From: Agaricus subrufescens
Lineage: Eukaryota; Basidiomycota; Agaricomycetes; Agaricales; Agaricaceae
Length of the DNA: 64,000 bases
NCBI GenBank assembly: GCA_029945375.1
Contig: CM057057.1
Coordinates: 1,178,001 to 1,242,000 of the forward strand
Direction: 5' to 3'
Position 1 is the stretch's first letter; each line of letters begins with the position of its first letter. Shown here piece by piece: positions 48,906-60,751 of this stretch. The notes below the pieces were generated by a model that was not told where the DNA came from, ran no database searches, and worked only from the letters and a program-made list of their open reading frames with translations. The translations under genes and the position numbers were made by a program.

Positions 48906-49469
48906 CTACGGACCGACCAGCACTGTGAAAGCCAAGTTCTCGGCTACCTTACACTGTCCGTGATACGACTGCTTGTTGATACCACCGCGAAAACTTGGTG
49001 GTATCCCGCGATCTTTCGGGGCATGGATACCTCCTACATGCCTACCGATGTCGTCAAAAAGGCGGATTGTCGCGTGCAATGCCCTCGATGACGAGCCCGG
49101 TGCGCCAGAAGAGTGGAAGTTAGATCTATGCACCCCCATTAAAACCGGGGATCATAATAAATCCAACAGGGCGTACCTTATTTGTGCCCAAAGCGGCCCG
49201 GTAATTTGTTTTTTCGCCGCATATCTAATAACCTTCGGCCAAACGGTAACAATGGCTCGCTCAACTGCATCATCCACTTCTTTCATACGAATAGAAGCGG
49301 CAGTCCGGCTAGCAGTCGCATTGGTGAGGCGATAGATCGGGACATGGATTTGAGTGGAGCTAGCTCTATGGGACAGGTTGAGACAGGGTGGGCGCGTGAT
49401 AAGATTAAGGTGGGGGAGCGAGCAGAGAGGCGGTCCAATAGCGGACAAAAAACGCTGTAGCGATCTCAT
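48906..49469 (-). CDS. Small transposon-borne gene, 170-aa hypothetical protein
   Basis: Two exons (49177-49469 and 48906-49125) with a canonical 51-nt intron (GTACGC...GCATAG) join in phase to 170 residues, starting MRSLQRFLSAIGPPL. The N-terminal 40 residues are basic, Ser/Pro/Leu-rich and could be a mitochondrial targeting peptide. The middle (KEVDDAVERAIVTVWPKVI) is a predicted amphipathic helix; the C-terminal part (RLFDDIGRHVGGIHAPKDRG) is hydrophilic. I do not recognise it. It lies inside the element, transcribed outward towards the left end, and could be cargo or a captured host fragment. Confidence 0.5.
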
Positions 49470-49774
49470 GGGTGGTATAGAACGATGGTTAGTGAGGAAA
49501 GAGCAAGAAAGAGACAAACAAGTACGCACCTTGAGATATATTAAATGGACAAATAGCTGCGTACAAGAACTTGGATAATCGGGTAAATATCAGTGTACAA
49601 TTGGATTAACAAGGCATCGGAAGCTTTGGACTGCAGATACGGCCTACGCCTATGTGCACATACGACAATTGCGCTCACAAACTATGACCACCCTAAAAAA
49701 AGCAAGCTAGTTACCAAATTCAACGAAGATCACATACCTATAAATATATTGATTGACCGGATAACAAGAGCTAT

Positions 49775-50095
49775 TGAGTCTTGTCCGCGTCGAACCCGCG
49801 CCTTCAGTGTGAGTCCGCGTCGAGCCCGCGCGAGGGCATCATACGACTGTTAGCCCGCGTGAGGTCCTCGTCATGTCCGCGTCGATCCTCATTGGTCCGC
49901 GTTGGTCCGCGTCTGCCCGCGCGCACTCCTCGTTGTGTCCGCGCCTATCCGCGTGAGTCCTCGTGAGTCCTCGTGAGGACAAGTGAGTCCGCGCACTGCC
50001 CGCGTGAAACCCTCGTTGACTCCGCGTAAAAACAGGGAACGTCCGCGTCTGTCCGCGTCTGTCCGCGTCCTGCCCGCGCATAACCCTCGCAAACA
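49775..50095 (+). repeat. Left inner GTCCGCG repeat array
   Basis: About ten exact GTCCGCG words, plus near matches such as CCCGCG, ATCCGCG and ACTCCGCG, in 320 bp, mostly in the same orientation and interleaved with gtcctcgt. They sit directly upstream of the transposase promoter. Confidence 0.85.
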
Positions 50096-50226
50096 TAACT
50101 TCTTATTTATTAATGTGTCCATTGCAGAGCCAGGATTTCGGCGCGACGGCCGAATCTACGTCCCAAAAAGGGATGTGAGCAATGGAGAGACATAATCAAA
50201 TAATTTGATACCTACACACACAGGGG

Positions 50227-50234
50227 TTTATAAA
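50227..50234 (+). promoter_or_regulatory. TATA box of the giant transposase gene
   Basis: TTTATAAA, about 66 bp upstream of the proposed ATG at 50300. Confidence 0.55.
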
Positions 50235-50299
50235 ATTTTTTCAAGACACCGCCGCAGTATCAACCGTAAGGGTCTTGATAGATCTGTGCCACCGGCTAA

Positions 50300-53200
50300 A
50301 TGGTATTAGACACTCATCATTAACAAGAGCGATAACTCACACTGCACCACCGCACAGGATTTCATCCGCCATGTTGTCAAATACTTTAGAACACAATCCG
50401 AGTCTCGCGAGCCGCCTGACGGACAAACCCAGCAGAACGCAGCGACAGGACCTGCAATATTAGCCCAGCATATTGCAGCGACAGGACCTCCGGCATTGAC
50501 TCAGCCGAACAATGCGACAGGACCACCAGCATTAACCCACCAGAACGATGCGAGCGCTCCCCAGCACAACCAGGCGACACGACCTCCAGCAATAACTCAG
50601 GAGAATAGTGCGACCGCACCTCCAGTCTTAGCCCTGCAGAACACCGCACCTCCAGTCTTAGCCCTGCAGAACAGCGCGACAGCCCATCCAGTCTTAGCCC
50701 AACCTCCAGCAATAACTCAGGAGAATAGTGCGACCGCACCTCCAGTCTTAGCCCTGCAGAACAGCGCGACAGCCCATCCAGTCTTAGCCCAACCTCTGGC
50801 AATAACTCAGCAGAATAGTGCGACCGCACCTCCTGTCTTAGCCCAGCAGAACCATGCGACACCACTGCAGCAGAACCATGCGACAGTACCTCCAGCATTA
50901 ACCCTGCCGAACAAAGCGACAGCACCGCCAGCAATGGGGGCACTGGTTCCAATATGGTCAACTACGGGACAAATTGTTGGATATAAAGTTCTTCCCGACG
51001 ACAAGGGCATGGAAGTAGTTCTTCAGACCCCGGAACCTGCCCCTCCTGTGGCCAACACCCAAGCAAGTAGCGCCTTGTCTCTGACCATACCTGAGGCTGA
51101 GAAGGAAAACCGACCTTCTGTAATTGATGGCCAGCATTCCCCCACTGCTGAGGACTTTCCTATCGACTTAAAAACTCGACCGCCACCACCCAATTGGGAT
51201 GGGTGGCCCGACAAAACATGGACTCACCTGTTCACATGGGAAGAATATGTCAAGACTGGGCGGCTGAGGTCGCAATGGGCCAACAAGCCAGGCACTTCCA
51301 GGCGAGGCTCTCGAACGGCTGAACTACCGAGGGAGGGCGTGACCACTAAACGCACATGCCGGGGCGTATTTGTTTGTTCCACCAAAGGTTGCACCAATCG
51401 TCTTCGTCCTCATGTTGATACCAAAGTCATTGAAGAGCAAAAGACAAAAGTGGCCTGTGAAATGTGCAGTCAGCCATTTGTCTACATCGAATGCAAAACA
51501 TATGACAAATTGACCCGATATCACGCTGGGTGCTTGTACCAACATTTCGGCACCCACAGTCATGACCGTCCCCCCATCAACAAACCCCTCCCATGGGATG
51601 CTGACCGTTTCAAGGAGCACGTCCTTGCACATCCAGAGGCGACTCCGGCCCAGCTCCGTGTGGGCGTCTCAACTTTGACAGGACGAACACCACCTGTCTC
51701 CGACATCTCTGATGCATATATAAACACGGATAGGGTGGCCGTTCAGCGGAAGAAGATTATTGACGAGTTTAAGCAACCTTCGGGAGGCGATGATTTCATC
51801 CAACTACTCCAGCAATTTGACAGCCAATACCCCGGGTTCATCTTGTATGATTCTATCCAACTCCTTCCCAAATGTGTCATTGTTCTTCAAACTCCGTGGA
51901 TGAAGGAGCACAGTGTTCACAACTCGACACAGGACGAATCTCTCAATGGGATCGTCACCGACGGCGCCCATGGTTTCTGGAAGAGCCGAGCTGCCGTTCT
52001 CCAAGTCTCTTCTGTCTACTCCATGGCACTTGATCGTTGGATACCAGTGCTTATGGCGTACATGAATGGTCACAGCGCGAACGAATTCAAAGTTTATTTC
52101 TTGAGTTTGTTTCGAGGTATCGCTGACGTTGTTCAGTCGCGAGGAGGGGGCGAGGTGGAAACACATCTGGCCTCAGTGAGTCGTGGTTTAAAGGATTAAC
52201 GGGATTACACTCACTTTAGGGATAAGGTGATGGACTTTAGTCAAGCCCAGCGTGAGGGTTTCATACTCGCTTACGTCGAGTTCTTCTCCAACCCTGGGGT
52301 TGAAGATCGCGATCGTATAACGCTTCGGATGCGTGCGGAATCTCTACTCAAAGGCTGTGCTGAACATTTCCGACAGGCGATATCTCGAGTTGCTGTTAAA
52401 CATGCCGTGGTGGATCCGACGAAGCACGACGACTTCATGACACGTGCACTCAAGCTCGCGCAAGTTTCCTCATATGATGAATACGAAGACATTGCGAGAC
52501 GGTTAATCATTGAGTTTCCCCGTACCGGCAAGTTCCTCGAGTGGTGGTTAAGACCGTCGATAGCTAGTATGATCATGAAGAGTCAGCGGGCAATGGAAGA
52601 ACAACTCTGGCACTCCTTACCGGACACCACAAACGCGCAAGAAGCCAACCACTGGGCCATGTATCAAGCGGTCGGTACTGATCATTCTCTGTTGTCGGGC
52701 TTGGAGGCACTGTATGCTGTCGTGAACAACTTCCAAAGCTCCGAGACCGCGGCCAAAAGTATGTGTTATTTGCCAGCGGCGGATTGGTCACTAATAACCA
52801 TTCGAAGACGGTCAAAAAAGTCATTATGGGTCTGTCACCCGCGAAAAGCGTATGGCCCTGGAACACGGGCGCTCACATCCTCGTCGCGATCCTAATACTG
52901 AACGTCCCTACGTCAATGACGGCCGCGCCCCAGACACCATGAAGAAGTTGGTAGGGAAGACGCCTCTGGCCAAACAACAAAAGCAGGCTAGGATTTTACT
53001 CAGCGACACCTTCGGATCGATTTACTTCCAGTGGAAGGAGAACTCTTGTTGGCTTGATGTTAGCTTGACGTTACTGGACCAAGCCCTCTCTAGAGGTTGG
53101 GAAGAGTACGTGGACGTTTGTGGGTCTCTTACATACGACGAAACCAAGGGAAGGACTTTTGCTGCCATAGAACGTATTAGGGCCCAGAAAACCAGCCCGG

Positions 53201-56200
53201 AGCAAGACTCCAGTATCACCGAACCTTTGAATCTCCAGCGCGACCTCATTCGCCAATACTTGTTGCAAGAGAAAATCATCACGAGCCTGAAATCGCCTGA
53301 CATGGTGTTTGTGAGAGCCCAGTATCTTATACAAACTACAATATCTCTTACCTTGGCATTCAGGGTTGGTTGCCATCGCTTCTTCGTCGAGTTCTCGCAG
53401 CGAAGTCTGACAGTGACCATGGGCGCTCGGTTCCGTATTTTCTGCCCCTCTACTGCGATATTCATGACTGCACCGGCGGCACAAGTACGGATGGGCCCCA
53501 TCTGGAATTATCGCCTTCTCTTCAGCCACTATACACAATTCAACTGGGGCCAGGAGAACATGAAAAGTACAAGGGCCGCCTAACCGCGTGGTTTAAGGAA
53601 TTTTTGGATCTTCGAGCGCAAGCCGGTCTGGACTGTTGGAGAAGGACTGAGCAAGACGGGCTACTGTGTACGGGGAAGCGGACCGATTATCCACGCTATA
53701 TTGTTTCACTACCAGTGGTTTTTGTAGTGGAATTCGTCCAAGATGATCTCCCGAAACCCTGGGAGTGGTACATACCACCGAAATTGAACCCTCCTCCGGC
53801 GGCTCACAACAAGACGCACAATCTGGTTTACGATCTTGTGGGGGTGAGCATCGTCGCAAACAATGTAACGAGTAATCATTTCACAGCTCGCTTCTATGAC
53901 TCCGAGGATAAATCAGTCTACGTCTACAACGACATGGACTTCAGTGGCCGGGCACAGTCCCTCCGTGATGGTGTCTTGTCCAAACATGTTGCGGGCTATC
54001 CTGTCGTTCTTCCCTCCCAGCAGGCCGTTCACCACGCTGTTTATTACCTCAGAGGCGGCTTGGCGGCACAGCATGCTTTTTATCAAACGCGTCTGGCCAC
54101 TCTCAGGAAAAAGTTTAAGATATCAGTGGTACCAGACTTCCCTTGCAATGTGGCATCAGTGTCGTATACTGGCAAGTTGGTCTTACTACCATCCGTCTGT
54201 CGTTATTGGATCAAGACCCCCAGGAATCGCAGCCACTTAAACGAGTACGCTGAAGTGACGCAGGAGGCGAAATTACTACGTGATGCCGCCGCCACTCCCC
54301 CCCCACCTGAATCAGAGGATACAACTGCTGGGCCGGATGACTCAGTAAACGATCAAAGCAAACTGCGTTCGATAGATGAGCTGTACGCTCGTGTTCAGTC
54401 TCCCCAACACGATGAGGATGACCTTCCATCTAACCCTGCCGATTGGACTCCACGTGAAAGATCTCAAGTTCCCGAGAAACCAGCATCCAAGAAATCTAAG
54501 GGTCGTACCAAAAAAAGCAAGAACGGCAAGGGACGGAAAGTTCGCTCTCAGCGCAAGCCACCTCGCAAAATTCGCAAACCTCGCCCTCCGCCTTTTCCCA
54601 GCCCCTCTCCCCAGCAGCCTGAGCCTGACCAAAGGACCCTCGAACGGAGAGAAATACTTGAACTGATAAAAGAGGTGGACGCCCTGGCAGACGCTGATGC
54701 GATGTCCGACGGCGAGATGTCCGAAGCGCTGAACTCGGGACCCCCTCGGTTGCGGTGTCGTTGTGGATTGACTGGAGACCCCGTGGATATTCTGGCGTTC
54801 GCCCCTGCCGAGGGTGAGCTACAGCAGTGCTCTGGTTGCAAGCAGTTAAGCCATCGTGCTTGTCAACCTGATGGGCTGCCGATGGGCCGCAACTGGTTAT
54901 GTTTCCGATGCTCAGGTCCTGACATCGCGACACCCAAGATGGAGGTCACTCACCGAAGGTTCGTTTTACCAACTCCTCCACAGTTCACTCATGCTCAACG
55001 CTGAGGGTCGGTATAGGATGTTGAGCAATGTTTGGCTAGTCTCACACCCGTTGCGAGAACGTCTTCGTCCTGGCCTGGGGGCGCTTTGTCGATTAGGCGA
55101 CTTCCATTACCCTGTGCGCTTGCTGGGGTACGATCCTTCCAATCGTAGTTGGACCGTCCAGTGGTGGCGCGGTTGTGACTTCTTCAAACAAGGACCAACC
55201 CGGCTGCGGGATGATATAACCTCCGAGCCAGAAGCCAATATCACCGATGCCCTGTGGGGGCAGACCATGTCGCGCCGTAATATTCGGGTGAGTGGACGGC
55301 GTCTGACCCAGCATCCGTATTGAATTTCGACAGCTAGGACGTTGGGCACTGGCCTCGCTATTGGAAGAAGATACTTTGGATTATCTATCGGAGGTGGACT
55401 ACATGGAATACACCGCAGCAATAGACGATGCTTTGTACCCGCATATTCAAACCCTTCAACTTCTGGTGGCACCAGCCGACTCGATGGACGCAACCGAGAT
55501 TCCTGTACTTCAAAGGGCGCGTGGTATACGAGTGAATACCTTTAACCACGTAGTCAAGGACGCGGCTCGGGGGGCGATACCTCTACACGAACAAGCGGGT
55601 ATTACAAACTGGCTGCACCTGCATCTCGTCGACGCTCAACGGAACCAGTGGCAGACGGGACCGACTATGTGCCACGCTTGCACTCTTTGGATTGCATATA
55701 AGCTGGAGAGAACAGGTTGGCAGAAGGAGGAGGGCGTTACATGGATAGAAGAAGCGTGGCGACTACAGACGAACACGGGGCGGGTCAATCGGGAAGACGT
55801 CAACCGCCTGTGTATAAGCAAATTGGAACGGTTGATGTTTGAGTTTTCGAATAATGCAGGGACAGCTGGTGATTATATGTGGGGATTGAACTTGGGTGAT
55901 CATCAAGGGAGTTGGAATCCGTATCCTCTGGTGCCCTCCTCTTGGATCATCCGGGACCATGAGCCTGATTCTCTCAATGACACGGTATGTGTCGTTCACT
56001 TTCTTATGTCCGTATCACGTACGCAGTGCTGCCTATTGACCATGACCATCGTAGCTCGGATGGGACTATGTTCAGGTTGAAAATGGTCATGAAAAGGGTA
56101 AGATTAAGGAAGAGGAAGTACAGATTAAGATAGAAGCAGACGCAGTGAAGGAGGTGTTTACTAAAGAAGTCTCTTCGGTTAAAGATGAGGAAGGAATTAA

Positions 56201-56396
56201 ACGCGAGGACATGTATAACGAAACAATCGAGGTTAAGGAGGAAAGGGATAGCGAAGATAGCGAAGACAAGAAAGAGATTACGGAGGCCCAGGTGGAGGGG
56301 AAAAAGCGCAAGAGGTCGTCCGATCCAGAGGATTGGGCCGCGGCGGCTGGCCGCGGAAAAACACGCGGACGTGCACGCGGGCGAGGGCAAGGGTAA
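50300..56396 (+). CDS. Giant transposase fusion: GCM-type Zn finger, MULE-like DDE core, USP-like protease, PHD finger
   Basis: Proposed start is an ATG-only first coding exon (50300-50302) followed by an intron to 50359 and DFIRHVVKYF. Exons then join in phase to 56396, roughly 1,870 residues. Order: repeats of QNSATAPPVLA type; a zinc finger (GVFVCSTKGCTNRLRPH, CEMCSQPF, ending FGTHSHDRPP); a transposase core with VTDGAHGFWK, VMDFSQAQREGFILAYVEFF and TTNAQEANHWAMY; a 49-nt intron near 52760 leading into a ubiquitin-protease-like domain with ENSCWLDVSLTLL (Cys box) and VYDLVGVSIVANN...NHFTARFYD (His box); a Lys/Arg-rich linker; a PHD finger (CRCG...CSGCKQLSHRAC...WLCFRC); and, after two more introns, a Lys/Glu-rich tail ending in GRARGRGQG. 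It could also be two genes if the 52760 joint is wrong. The catalytic triad is not certain. Confidence 0.7.
50580..50870 (+). repeat. Coding tandem repeat in the N-terminus of the transposase
   Basis: Units starting acctccagcaataactcagg at 50582 and 50702, and acctctggcaataactcagc at 50792, each encode PPAITQENSATAPPVLALQN-like text. The spacing is 120 and 90 bp; the first unit carries an extra 30-bp subrepeat. Shorter 30-bp-class repeats extend from about 50430 to 50930. Confidence 0.85.
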
Positions 56397-57552
56397 CATG
56401 GAAAGCGTAACTGGAATGCGAATGCGACAGACTTAGAGTAGCTGTAAGTAGATGAGAGAGGTGATCAGAAGTGCACCCTTGTTTGACATAACAGTATGCA
56501 TACCTAAGTAAATACTCTGTGAGTGTTATTGAGAGGGGCCCCGACCCCGCGCGCCCAAGCATGACGACGAGGGCGCGGACGAGGGCGCGGAGTTGTCTGT
56601 TAGTGCGCGGAGTTGTCTGTAGTGCCCGCAAACACCGCCAAGATCAGGCCTGTGAGGAACTATTACGTGCACGCGGGCTGCCTACAACATCTTCGTCAGC
56701 CGTGTACAACAGGCCCATTCCCTAGCCAACTTACGGTAGGTATTATAGTCCGCATAACCAATCATGGTGTGTTTCCAAGAATGCGGATGAGCACGCGGAC
56801 GAGGACGCGGACGAGGACGCGGACGAAGACGCGGACGAAGACGCGGACGAAGACGCGGAGATTTTGCAGGAGGCCAGTGTAAGTCTGTCGAGTAACCCCG
56901 ACGAGGACGAGGACGCGGACAAGAACGCGGAGGCCCATGAGGCCAATCGCTGTTGAAGGGTAAAGACGTATACAGCTTGACAAAGGACATAGCGGGAGGG
57001 TAGACTCTAGAGAGGGCCCAGTAGTCCAGGAGGGTAATGGCTCTAGAGAAAACCTAGTGGCCAACAACGATCGCCCGAATGCAAGCGGGCACTACGACTC
57101 TAGAGAAGCCTAGAAATCGTGGTGGATGGTAAGCATTAGAGATAGAAAGGATCGGTTAAGCGGTTGCGCGCTCACATGACTTAAACGTAATAGAACGCGT
57201 AACCAAATATAGGTTACCAGCCCCCTGCCTTTATCTTCATCACCCACATCCTCTGACCAGACCGTACAAGACGGTTTCCAAGTGCACGTGTATCTCGAGG
57301 GTATCGTATCAAGTTAGAATTTTCCGGTTGATATATTAATGCGCAATACTCACTTTGGTTCTCACATAGGCCCGCCCTCGCCCTCCTCGGACTCCTAGCA
57401 TTCCTGCGCATCCACCACACTGTTGTCTACTGGTCTTCATCCAGAGGCTTACTGTTCTGGAGACTACTGGAACCTTACAGAGTCTCCACATTAACCCAAT
57501 TTGGTTCACTGCACAGTCCATCGACCCCCTCATTGCTCGGCCCGTTCGAAAA
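56397..57552. other. Spacer between transposase and unknown gene
   Basis: 56535-56930 is rich in GCGCGGAC and ACGCGGACGAGG repeats, in the opposite orientation to the left array. From about 57360 the frame leading into the next gene is open (RLTVLETTGTLQSLHINPIWF), so its 5' exon probably lies here. Confidence 0.55.
56535..56930 (-). repeat. Right inner CGCGGAC repeat array
   Basis: Includes five 12-bp units, acgcggacgagg (2) and acgcggacgaag (3), at 56793-56860, and looser gcgcggacgagg copies at 56550-56620. It is the reverse-complement form of the GTCCGCG word of the left arm. Confidence 0.85.
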
Positions 57553-60341
57553 ATGACGACATCGGGTTCTTCTAAGTGGATACAGAAGGCGCCCGAAGGC
57601 CTGGCCACCATTATCGATGGTGACATTTACTTTTCGCCGAACTGTACTCGGCCTTTGAAATCGGCTCCGAGGCCCAACACTCCGTGGAGATTCGTCGAAA
57701 GTGTCTCCACCGCTGCCGACTTTCAAGAGCCTCGGTGGTGGACTCCTGGTACTGAGTGGTTGGGGTTTGTACCGAAACAACCTGTGCCCTATACGGGTGT
57801 TTGGTTCGGGCCGTTAGGCATTATCCCGAATAAACTATTGTGCGATAATCACACCGAGTATAGCTTACCAGCTTTCTACAGTGATAAATGGCTCGAAATC
57901 GATTACATGTTATGGGAAACATGCGAGATCCTGCGTGAGTCCCATGGCTTGCAATATGCTCTTCCATTCCCGCCTCGCCGGTGGTACTATCATAAACCTT
58001 TTTCGTCATGGACCACGGCCATGGACCACATCACAAAAGGTCGAGACTGGTTTGCCATGTGGGTGGGCTTGTTATACTGGTCAACGCGAAAGATCCCAAA
58101 TGGTCCGGACTTCGCTGAAGGTCTAACCCCTCCAGAATGGTTTAAAACTGTCGTGTTTAAGAGATCCAACAAAGTAAATGGGTCCAATGTTGATGCCATT
58201 CGCACCTCGCAACTTCTCCAAAATTGGTGGCAGATCGATCGCGTTGGTTTGGTTTTGCATCATCCTTCGGATGCCCCAGGCCAACCGACAGCGCAGTGGT
58301 TCGTTCAACATAACGTACCCGTATGGTATCGCTGGGGAGAAAGAGAACGCCGCACCTGTAAAAAAGGTTCCTTTGACCTCATAGCTCCTTCTTCCGAGCA
58401 ACTTCAGAATGCCACCACATATATCTCATCATCCGTCTTATCTGACCATTCTCACAATATACAAACCTCATCCTTCTGCCACCAAAGCCTTAGTCCGGAA
58501 CCGCAGGATCACTTTGACTACCATCCCCCTTCTTCACCCCTTCCTGCCACGTCCTCAACCCCCGATCCTTCGACCCTGGCTCCACGCGCTGTAACATCCA
58601 ATGACAGTCATCCAAAGGAACGAGTATGGATCAATCATCTTGGAGACCCGGTTTGGGACTATGGATCCGGACGGTCGGTATGGGAACCCTTCTTCAAAAA
58701 GCAGGAAGAGAGGCACCAGAGATTGCTTCTGAAGGAGAGCGCTAAGACTAAACAAGCACGGGAGTCCCGGATGAGGCAGCCGCCAAGGACCTCATGCCCT
58801 GTATTTGTCTGGGATTGGGATGATGCAGAACCTCCAAAGTTTGTGAGGACACGCGTACGAAACGACGAACGAGAAGACACATTGAATGGCTATAGCGACA
58901 AACAGAAGAAATACAATGCCTTCGACAACGAGTGGGATTGTTGCCGAGAGTGGGGTGAAGATGCCGATGAAGAGGACTATGTAGAACCACTACCTCCGCA
59001 CCTTTTGCCTCAAAAAACTACCTCAGAGCTCTTGTCCGAACGCTTGAGCTCTGAGGTTGGTCGCTTGCTTTACGAATTCTATGGATGGGTGATGCCGCTA
59101 CCTCTTCCGGCTCCTGACAATCATATCTGTTGGATTCCCGAAGACGGTAGGAAATCCTTTAAGGCTATACTCGGGCTGCAGTCAGCACCAGTCGACAGTT
59201 CTTTCTTCTATTCTCCCTTGGCAAAGGCGGCGTTCCCATTCGTCCAGCTTCTGGCAGGAAAAGATACCATGAGGCCTTCCAGCGACCTTTGGGATTTGGT
59301 GAAAGAGAACCGTTTGGGTTTGGCGTACACCACCACACTGAAATGCATTCGAACTCTAAAGCGAAAGGGTGATACCTGGTATATGTTTGACTTTGATAGG
59401 CATCGAACAGTGCCGTGGAATATTGCTGTGCCCACTGCCACAAGTGCCCTATTGGTATGTCGTCTGAAAGAGAGGCTGGATGAAGCAGCAAAAGATAGGC
59501 TTGACGAATCAGCGGTGGCGCGGGAGTTATTGATGGAAGGGGTTCGCTTCCACACTGTCTCTCGTCGTGAGGACCTGGGGGTCGCCGATGCAGAGGAACC
59601 GTGGTCGACTTATGTGCCTATGCGATTATCGGACCACGCTTTTTCCATCGAGGATCTCAATTTATATCAACGACAATGCGGACAAATTATGTCTTCTCCC
59701 AGGGCTCGTGCTGCTCTGATGCGGGGAGGCTTCGTACGTCGTCGAGCACTGGAGTTCATGCACCCCTCTGAGGCTTTGCGAGGTCCCTGCGGTACTTACG
59801 AAGACTCACGCAAGATGTTCATCGCTCTTGACGTCAATGGCATCGAATATGTTGATGACGAGCTCACTGATGAAGAATATGATCTACTCTCTGGTGTGTA
59901 TCTTAAGTTTACTGGTAAGTCACCATTATACAATACATCATGTTGGCTGAGGCTGATATTTACGCAGGCGATAACTTACACACTGCCAAAGTGTCTTGGC
60001 TTCCGCAATGCTGGGTGTTCGAGGGCTGTGGTCTGGATCTAGGTCGCTGGACAGAACATGCAGAAAGGTTTTGGGAAAAGCGTACTGAGGCTGTGTTTCG
60101 CGATAAGGTGGGGAACTCAGAGGCGCCTCTCAACTGGCAAAAGCGTATAGAGGCCGCCAACTCCCAGCCGACGAACACTGTGGATCTTGGTAATATCCGC
60201 AGTGCTGGAAAGCTAGGCCGACCTCTCAATGTAACCGAATGGCGATCGAATCTTCGCGGTCTTGGGGATGCCAGACGAGCATGGTCCAAAGTGGAGTTGT
60301 GGTCGAAGGAGTTCATATCTCATCATGTCGTAAATATGTAA
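57553..60341 (+). CDS. Large transposon-borne protein of unknown function
   Basis: A long exon from the ATG at 57553 (MTTSGSSKWIQKAPEG) joins through a GT-AG intron (donor GTAAGT at about 59914, acceptor GCAG at 59968) to a final exon ending SHHVVNM at 60341. The total is about 910 residues. It is rich in Trp (PRWWTPGTEWLGFVP, QNWWQIDRVGLVLHHP, PVWYRWGERERR). The middle is charged and low in complexity (NEWDCCREWGEDADEEDYVEP), and the C-terminal part has WLPQCWVFEGCGLDLGRW. No catalytic motif is visible to me. Similar Trp-rich proteins are, from memory, frequent in Agaricomycete genomes, often near transposons. The frame is open upstream of the ATG with a hydrophobic stretch in another frame near 57370-57470, so a membrane-anchored 5' exon may be missing. 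Confidence 0.65.
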
Positions 60342-60751
60342 CTCACGTTTGTTCGTCTCTTGTACTTTATGTATGTCTTCTTGTTGTTATATATGGGGTT
60401 TATGAATCATTGTGAAGGTCCCGCGCCTTGCCCGCGCCAGGGTGGCTCATGTCCGCGTGATGTCCTCGCCTGTTCGCGTGCAGATAGAAAAAGTTTTGGC
60501 TGTCCGCGCCCTGTCCGCGCCTGTCCGCGTGACTTACTCGCCCTTCCGCGTCAAATTTTCATAATTTTCATATCTCTTTAAGGTGGGTGAATGGACTCTT
60601 CGAGCACTCTATAAATGCTTTAAAGTAATAGGCAACATGCATATGTACTGTATAGTATCGACCGAACCTAAGATTCGGTCCGTTATATTATCTTCATCCG
60701 CTTAGTGATCCCGCGCTTCCTCCGCGTCAAACCCGCGCGTGTACGCGGAAT
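60342..60751. repeat. Right arm of the transposon, GTCCGCG repeats
   Basis: 60420-60560 and 60710-60750 contain repeated GTCCGCG, CCCGCG and TCCGCGT words, mirroring the left outer array. No coding frame. Confidence 0.75.

Larger units (their letters stand above)
49470..50299. other. Left arm spacer and promoter of the giant gene
   Basis: Holds no supported gene. 49775-50095 is a dense array of GTCCGCG repeats. A TATA box follows at 50227. Confidence 0.6.

Noticed and set aside
50386..50961. 191-codon minus-strand frame rich in Leu-Glu-Val-Leu-Ser repeats
   Set aside because: It is the antisense shadow of the tandem repeats in the transposase N-terminus.
56682..57067. Arg/Pro- and Ser-rich minus-strand frames
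   Set aside because: Artefacts of the 12-bp CGCGGACGAGGA tandem repeats.
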